The notes under the pieces were generated by a model. It was given only the letters and a program-made list of their open reading frames with translations. It made no database searches and had not been told where the DNA came from. Source: Neoceratodus forsteri (Eukaryota; Chordata; Ceratodontiformes; Ceratodontidae). From it: a stretch of 64,000 bases of DNA. The stretch spans positions 590,123,001 to 590,187,000 of the forward strand of contig CM028132.1 in assembly GCA_016271365.2 (NCBI GenBank). Reading direction: 5' to 3'. A program made the position numbers and the translations under genes. This document shows positions 57,818 to 64,000 of this stretch, piece after piece (position 1 is the stretch's first letter; every line of letters begins with the position of its first letter).

Positions 57818-60681
57818 TTTGTTTGTTTGTTTGTTTTATTTATTTATATAAGACCATGAGCCAGATGACCTGTTTTCATGGGTGACCAGTACACAAATAA
57901 CAACAATACGATATAAAATATAAACAAGAGTACAAAAATATATAAATACATTACAAACATGAACTATCATTCATAGGCCAGTTATGCAAAACATTTACAT
58001 TTATATTCAGCCATGAGGTACTCTTTCAGCTTGTGTTTAAAAGAGGAAAATGAGACATTAATACAATCAAATGCCAATTGCAGTGAGTTAAAAAAAGAGT
58101 GGGAGAGAGTAAGATATTGTCTTTTGACCCACTGATGTACGCATTCTTGGAATGGAAAATGAATATAAAGCTGATGATCAAGTCATAGTGGAAATATTCT
58201 GCTTCTTGAAAATTGATAATAGGGAGACATGCACCTTACTGAGTGTCACTTTTTTGGCTAATAAACTTATCTGAAATTTATATCTACCTTCTAAGGAAAG
58301 CTAGCCTGCTTCTTCAAGCAGGTTGCAGTGATGTGTCCTACGTGGCAAATGAATAGCAAATCTAGCAATAGAATTGAGGAGCACTTTAACTTTAGATAGT
58401 AAACCCTCCCCTGCTGAAAAATAAAACAGCAATCCATAATCAGTTAAAGGCAGTAAGAAGCTTTGAGCTAGTAACTGTCGGGTTGAAAGTTAAAAGTGGT
58501 GATAATCTATATAATGTCCCACGTCTCTGATGTATTACCTTTGTCATATTGGTAATCTGTGGTTCATAAATTAGACCCTCATCAATTAGGAGGCCTAAAT
58601 ATTTAAATTATTTAACTTGTTCAATGCCTGTGCCTGTAATGGTACGAATCGATAGAGAGATCTGAGTTCAGTCTTTTTCTTAAATTGGCAAACACCATAG
58701 ACTTGTTTTTTTTTTTCATTAAGAACCAACCATGTATTTTTAAACCAATTCTGGACCTCTAAAAAGTCATCTGACAGATTATACTGTACCTCTTCAAAAT
58801 GAGTACCACTCATGAGAACCACTGCATCATCAGCATATAAGAAAATTTGTGCACACTAAAGGAAGAGTGTTAAGAAAAAGGCTAAACAAAAGGGGACCCA
58901 AAATGGAACCTTGTGGAACACCCAGTAAAACAGCAGCAGGAAGAGAAAATTGTCCATTAATTTTTGTTTCCGAGTACGGTTGCTTAGATAACTCCTAAGC
59001 CAACCTATAATCTCTATAGATATCCCCAACATTGTAAATGTAGAAAGTAAAAGACCATGGTTGACTAAATCGAAAGCCTTGGTGAGGTCCATGAACACAG
59101 CCCCAGAAAAAAGCCCTTTATCAAGGGCCATATGAACTGTGCTGGTGAACCTCACCAAGGGAGTCGTAATACTATGTCCTGGCTTAAAGCCATGCTGTGC
59201 TGGTGTCACTATGTTGTTTCTGGACACGTACTCAATGATCTGGTCAAAAATATTTTTTTCCAGAACCTTCAAAAGTGGGGCCAGTAAAGAAATAGGATGA
59301 AAGTTAGTTTTGTCTGTAATGTCTCCAGATTTAAAAATAGAGACAACAATATAATTTTTCCAAATTTGGGGGAAATTAGATGAACAAAGGGATACATTAA
59401 CAATAACAGAAAGAGGAAAACAAAGAAGGTCAGCAGTGGTCCTCAAGAGTTGGTAATCTGTTCCATCATTACCTAGAGATGGATGGGGGTCCATTTTCAA
59501 GAGGTACTTTAGAACATCATCTGGGGTTAGAATTCGAAAGTAGAATTTTGGCAAAGCCAAACCCAGTTTCTGTTGGGGCATGCTAGATTGCTCCAACATG
59601 TCCCAAGAGGAATACATAGAGAGATCAATGCAAAGAGCATTGAACTCCTGGGCTATTACAAACGGATCAGTTACAATGCCATCCTTAGTTTTTAAGCATT
59701 GTATAGATGATGTGTGTTTTTTACCAGTAAGTTCATTGATCAGTTTGCAAGTATCCGTGGCATTCCTTTCCTGGAAGTCCTTCTGTCTGTCAAGGAAATA
59801 ATTCCTCTTCAATCACCTAACCAGTGTTTTACATCTATTTCTAGCTTGTTTGTATGAAATGAATGTAGTTTGACTAGGGGTCTTCCTGTAGGCATTCCAA
59901 AGTCTATCACAAGTTCTCATTTGATCCAAATGTTCAGGGGTAACCCATTCTTATTTATTACCTCTAATCCTAAGATTCTTCAAAGGAACAAATGTATCAC
60001 AAACAGACTTAAATAATGTAATGAAGGTATCTAGGGCATTATCCACTTCTTGACACTGCACCACTCAGGACCAATCTATATTAGCTATTGCCTGCCTAAA
60101 GCCATTTATATCGAGTCTTTTCAAATTACAAGAAAAGACAAAGACAGGAGGAGCAGATTATTTTTTTGGCTGACCAGCAGCAGTAGACAGGGCTTTGGTC
60201 GCTGATACCATCTGGGAGCACCTCCTGTTGTACAATTTTGTTGGTATCAGAGACCATAGCTCAATCAATCAGTGATGAATACCCAGTCTTGCAATTTATT
60301 AGTGTAGGAACATCAATTATTTGTGTTAATCTTTGATTAGTGACTGTCTCCCTAAACTTCATTTTATCCTTTCCCAACCAGTTAATATACATATCTCCCA
60401 TGATTATGAGCTCTTTATTGGTGGTCAGTGTTCCTCGAATAGTCTCTAATAACTTGAGACCTTACTCATGGGAGCCTGGTGGAGCATAAATAGCTACCGT
60501 GGTAAGAATTTTGTGTGTACCCAATACAAATGGTAGAGACAAGAACTCACAGGAGGAAGGACCTCCAGTAACAACATCTTGTATCACATTAAAATGATTA
60601 ATTCTAGTCCCTCTGTCTCATCTGTAAAACTTATAGCCATCAAGACTATTTTGATACCCTAGTATAGCTTTCTGCGCTTGC
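57818..60681 (-). mobile_element. LINE inserted in CR1-A (EN and RT, one long frame)
   Basis: On the minus strand: endonuclease region 60660-60100 (IIMGDMYINWL), linker, then a 318-codon open frame at 58856-59812 with FPQIWKNYIVVSIFKSGD, NFHPISLLAPLLKVLEK and FMDLTKAFDLVNHGLLL (A motif). After a shift, VPQGSILGPLLF and CYADDAVVL (58800-58840) follow. The 3' tail on the plus strand is (tttg)n at 57817-57833. Clade is L2-like by style. Flanking attcctagaacctg (57804-57817) and attcctgcacctag (60682-60695) may be a worn duplication. Confidence 0.82.
58856..59812 (-). pseudogene. LINE reverse transcriptase, longest intact frame in it
   Basis: 318 codons covering linker, fingers and the palm A motif (DLTKAFD). 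The frame shifts just before the GVPQGS block, leaving a hydrophobic nonsense tail (about residues 290-318). The YADD part lies in the next frame at 58595-58850. Confidence 0.85.
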
Positions 60682-60695
60682 ATTCCTGCACCTAG

Positions 60696-61245
60696 GTGCA
60701 ATATCATTTCCACCTATTTTTGCCTCTTACCCGCCTCCACCCCCCCGTTCTCCCCACCTTCTACCAGATATTTCCTACCCTGCTTTCAGTTTTGCCCCCC
60801 TTCCTCCACACATCCCCCTGTTTGCCATGCCCCCTCCTTCCACTCCCCTGCCCATAGTTTTGTCCTTGCTGCTGCAATCCTTATCCCATCCCTCCTCTCT
60901 CCTTGTCCCTATGCTCCACTCCATCTCCCTTCTTAGCCACCCTAATTCATCCTCTGGTCTTCCCATTCTCTGACAAATTGGGCAGCCTTCTAATTTACAT
61001 AGTGTGTCCATAAAAACAGCCACCGCGCATCCACTGCAACCCACTATCCTTCCCCCTCTTGTTGGTCCTCTTTCCTCCTGCCCCTGTACCCCTTCCCTCT
61101 TCCTTGCCACCACCCCTTACCATGATACTCCATTTTCTTCCTTAGGTACCCACCGCTTGTATGCCACATTTTGTAAATCCCTGCTTTTGCTATTCTCTCT
61201 TTAATCTTTTCTGTTACCCACACACTGACTTCCTAGTTACAATTA
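60696..61245 (-). mobile_element. Probable 5' end of CR1-A (ORF1 N-terminus)
   Basis: Minus-strand frame 60775-61113 reads GGRIVGCSGCAVAVFMDTLC and LEGCPICQRMGRPEDEL. It is cysteine-containing and then highly charged, consistent with the N-terminal part of a CR1 ORF1. Its position directly beyond the inserted LINE, in the same orientation as CR1-A, supports this. Confidence 0.5.
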
Positions 61246-61304
61246 CTAACATACTAAAATGCCAGCAGAATAGGCCTAATGGTCTTTTGAGTCTGCTCGA
61301 TTGG

Positions 61305-62785
61305 TCAGCCCCCACCCTGGGTGCTGACCTTGCTGCCCCCTCGCCTTCTCTGGCTTCTCCCTTCCCAGTTCCGGATATTCTTGCTGCATTGGATTTTGCT
61401 TCCAGAACTCTTCCCTGTACCTGTCCCAGCCCTCTTGAACCCCTCCACCATCTCTACCTCCACCAGCCCCCTAGGCAGTGCATTCCATGGCTCCACCACC
61501 TTCTCAGTGAAGTAGCACCTCCTCCTTTCTCCCTGAATCTTCCCCTCCAGCTTCCACCCATGCCCTCTAGTGGCCCTCCTCCTTCCTTGAAGCACCCTGA
61601 CTGTTCCTCCCCTATTTACCCTCTTCATGTACTTGAAGACCTCTATCATGTCCCCCCGGTCCCTTCTCTCTTCCAATGTGTACATATTTAGCTCTTCGAG
61701 CCTCTCTTCATAGGTCCTGTCCCCCAAGCCCCAAATCATTTTGGTTGCCCTCCTCTGGACCCTCTCCAGGAGTTTAATGTCCCTCTTTAAGTGTGGCCTC
61801 CAAAACTGCATGCAGTACTCAAGGTGTGGCCTCACCAAGCAGTTATATAGAGGGAGTATCACTTCCCTCCTTCTGGAGGTGATCCCCCTAGCGATGCATC
61901 CCAGCATCCTATTGGCCTTGGCTGCTGCCCTCCTACAAGTCTCTGAGTTGTTCATCTTGACATCCACCACCACCCCCAGGTCTCTCTCAGCCTTGAGACT
62001 TGTAGCATATCCCCCAAGGTGTACACTTGGCCCGGGTTTCTGGCCCCCAGGTGGAGTACCTTGCATTTCCCTGCATTGAACCTCAGCTTCCACTTTCTAG
62101 ACCATCTTTCCAGAGCCTCCAGGTCCCCCTGTAGGGCCACCCTCCCCTCCTCCCCATCCACCACCGACCCCAGTTTTGAGTCATCCGCAAAGAGACTCAT
62201 CTCACTCCTGATTCCTGTCCTTATGTCAGAGACGAGATGTTGAACAGGAGGGCCCAAGGACTGATCCCTGGGACCCCACTAATGACCCTCTTTGGGATGA
62301 GACTATCCCACCAACTCACGACCCTCTGGGTCCGGTCCTGGAGCCAATTGCCTATCCATCTGATCATCTGGTTCCCCCACCCCATTTCTCCCAGCTTATC
62401 CAACAGGCCCACATGAGGAACAGAGTCAAATGCCTTGCTGAAGTCTAGAAAGAGGATGTCCACTGGTCTACCCAGGTCCAAGGCACTCGTCACCCAGTCA
62501 TAGAACTCCACAAGGTTTGTCTGACACGATTTCCCCGGGACGAATCCATGCTGTCTATTATCCAGGCACCCTGACTTTTCCAGGTCCCCACCTAGCCTCT
62601 CCTTGACAATGCCCTCCATCACCTTGCCCACCACCGATGTCAGGCTGACAGGCCTGTAGTTCCCTGCCACCTCCCTTGATCCCCTTGTGGATAGGCACTA
62701 TATGCGCCACCTTCCAGTCCTGGGGCACCCACCCTGTCCTCAGAGATGGTGAAAATCTCCAGGGGTTTCGCTTAGACATTCGCAA
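61305..62785 (-). pseudogene. CR1-B reverse transcriptase and C-terminal domain
   Basis: 62558-62785 has the motif-1 region (WKVAHIVPIHKG). 62221-62670 has YRPVSLTSVVGKVMEGIV, HGFVPGKSCQTNL and FLDFSKAFDSVPH. 61952-62257 has SLFADDSKL. 61305-62093 has [20 protein letters not shown] and [11 protein letters not shown] and runs to the end of ORF2. Shifts occur between the blocks, but each block is well preserved. Confidence 0.9.
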
Positions 62786-63231
62786 GTTCCTTCAGCACTC
62801 TGGGATGTAATTTATCTGGCCCTGTGCTTTTCTGTCTTAAGGGGCTGAGGGCTTCCCTCACTCTCTCTGCTGTGCTTTCCACTTCCAGTACCTCTTCTCC
62901 TGCTTAGCCCCCCCTCCTGCCAGTGATGCCTCCCTCTCCCCAGACCCGATCGTGGTGGGCCCCCTACTCAGTATCTCTGTCTCCTCCCATGTATGATGCA
63001 GCACCCCATTTTCCTTGGTGAAAACTGAGGTGAAGTACTCATTTAGTACCTCAGCCTGCTCCCCGGGTCTTGTGGCCATCTCTCCTGATTTAATCCTGCT
63101 AATCTGCCCTTCACCCTTCGTTTTTCCCCAATGTATCTAAAGAACCCTTGTTCCTCTCCTAATTTCCCTGGCCAGGTTCTGCTCCTTCCTTGCCTTAGCC
63201 GCCCTCACCACCCTAGTGGCCCTTCTAGCCA

Positions 63232-63927
63232 TCAGCTCCTTACTCCCTCGATCCCTTTCACTCCTTGAGCACTTGAATTGCCTGTAGGCTGCCTTCTTCC
63301 CCGACCACCTCCTGGACCTCCCTGGTCACCAGCAGGGTTTCGGGCCCACCGCATTTGTCTTACTCTTGCACAGGTGCTGGTAGCATCTTGCACCCCTCTC
63401 CTGATGATTTCCCACCTACTATCAGCATCCATGTCTGACCCAATCATATCCAAATACTCCTTAAGGATCCTTCCCATTTCCTTAAAATTCGTTCCCCTGA
63501 AGTCAGTTACCTCCGTCTTAGTGCAGCCTTCTAGCCCTCCTAGGTCCAGGCAGAACCAGACCGTGGCATGGTCACTCCCCGCCAACGGGTCCCTTAACTC
63601 CAGGCCCCTAATCTGGTCACTGTCTGCCAGGACCACATCCAGTACCCGTGCCTCCCCGGTCGGTTCCCCCACCTGCTGAGTTAGGAATGCGTCTTGAAAG
63701 ACATCCAACAACCTCTGTTCTTTGGTCACAGAAGATGTCATAGTCTCCCAGTCTGTTCCTGGCATGTTTAAGTCCCCCAACACCACCACCGTTCCTCTGC
63801 CCAGTCTGCAGTGTCTCCCAACATCTGCCACCAGACTCTCCTCCAGCTCCTCCGCCAGGGCAGGGGGTCTATACACCACTCCTATTTTTACTCTCTTGCC
63901 TCCCCCCTTGTTATCAAGGTGACCCAA
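63232..63927 (-). pseudogene. CR1-B AP endonuclease
   Basis: 231-codon frame with VVYRPP, GDLNMPGTDW (residues 51-60) and GSDHATVWF (SDH at residues 118-120), the catalytic motifs of the LINE endonuclease. A linker with WARNPAG follows before a shift. The N-terminal metal-binding motif lies upstream, out of frame or out of window. Confidence 0.9.
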
Positions 63928-64000
63928 ATCGCTTCCACGGTTCCCTCCACCTCCTCTACTCCCCCTATGCCAATGCAGTTTTTGACTATCATTGCTACCC

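Larger units (their letters stand above)
61250..64000 (-). mobile_element. CR1-B: CR1 with EN and RT, runs off window
   Basis: The 3' end is at about 61250 (aacatactaaaatgccagca). On the minus strand: C-terminal domain (61305-62093, 262 codons), catalytic region (61952-62257, LFADDSKLG), RT (62221-62785, SKAFDSVPH) and endonuclease (63232-63927). It looks younger than CR1-A because its frames are longer. The 5' part lies beyond the right edge. Confidence 0.92.

Overview
This is a vertebrate nuclear window that is mostly transposable elements. The main clue is three exons of POLR2G (RPB7, a subunit of RNA polymerase II) on the minus strand. They are separated by introns of 3.2 and 8.0 kb, behind a CpG-rich promoter at about 19.5-19.96 kb. 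The repeat mix is CR1, L1 and L2-like LINEs, tRNA-derived and CORE SINEs, hAT transposons, TTAA-flanked foldback elements and a Ty3/gypsy LTR element. Long introns and this mix suggest a large-genome tetrapod, and an amphibian such as a caecilian is my best guess. The species cannot be fixed from the sequence alone.

Layout. 0-4 kb: an old minus-strand LINE cut in two by a 2.0 kb block that contains a CR1; the cut is marked by a 12-bp duplication. 4-20 kb: downstream flank, introns and promoter of POLR2G, filled with SINEs, LINE fragments and large palindromes. 20-30.5 kb: CR1 tails, a diverged LTR, a small DNA element, LINE fragments and an L1 interrupted by a CR1.

30.58-53.67 kb: an outer hAT transposon (14-bp TIR, 8-bp target duplication with one mismatch). 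Its transposase gene was split by a second, 17.2 kb hAT transposon at 35.73-52.91 kb (perfect 8-bp duplication). The inner hAT carries its own broken transposase, a solo gypsy-type LTR (36.3-37.9 kb), a complete but frameshifted minus-strand Ty3/gypsy element with a PNMA-like gag (39.27-49.01 kb), and a 1.3 kb TIR element sitting inside the inner transposase. 53.7-64 kb: two minus-strand CR1 elements, one with an esterase-type ORF1 and itself split by another LINE.

Only POLR2G looks like a host gene. Exons 1 and 2 are intact. Exon 3 keeps its splice sites but carries small indels and substitutions, so either this copy is decaying or the sequence has errors there. The two LTRs of the gypsy element differ mostly by one-base changes in homopolymer runs, so some frameshifts in this window may be consensus errors.
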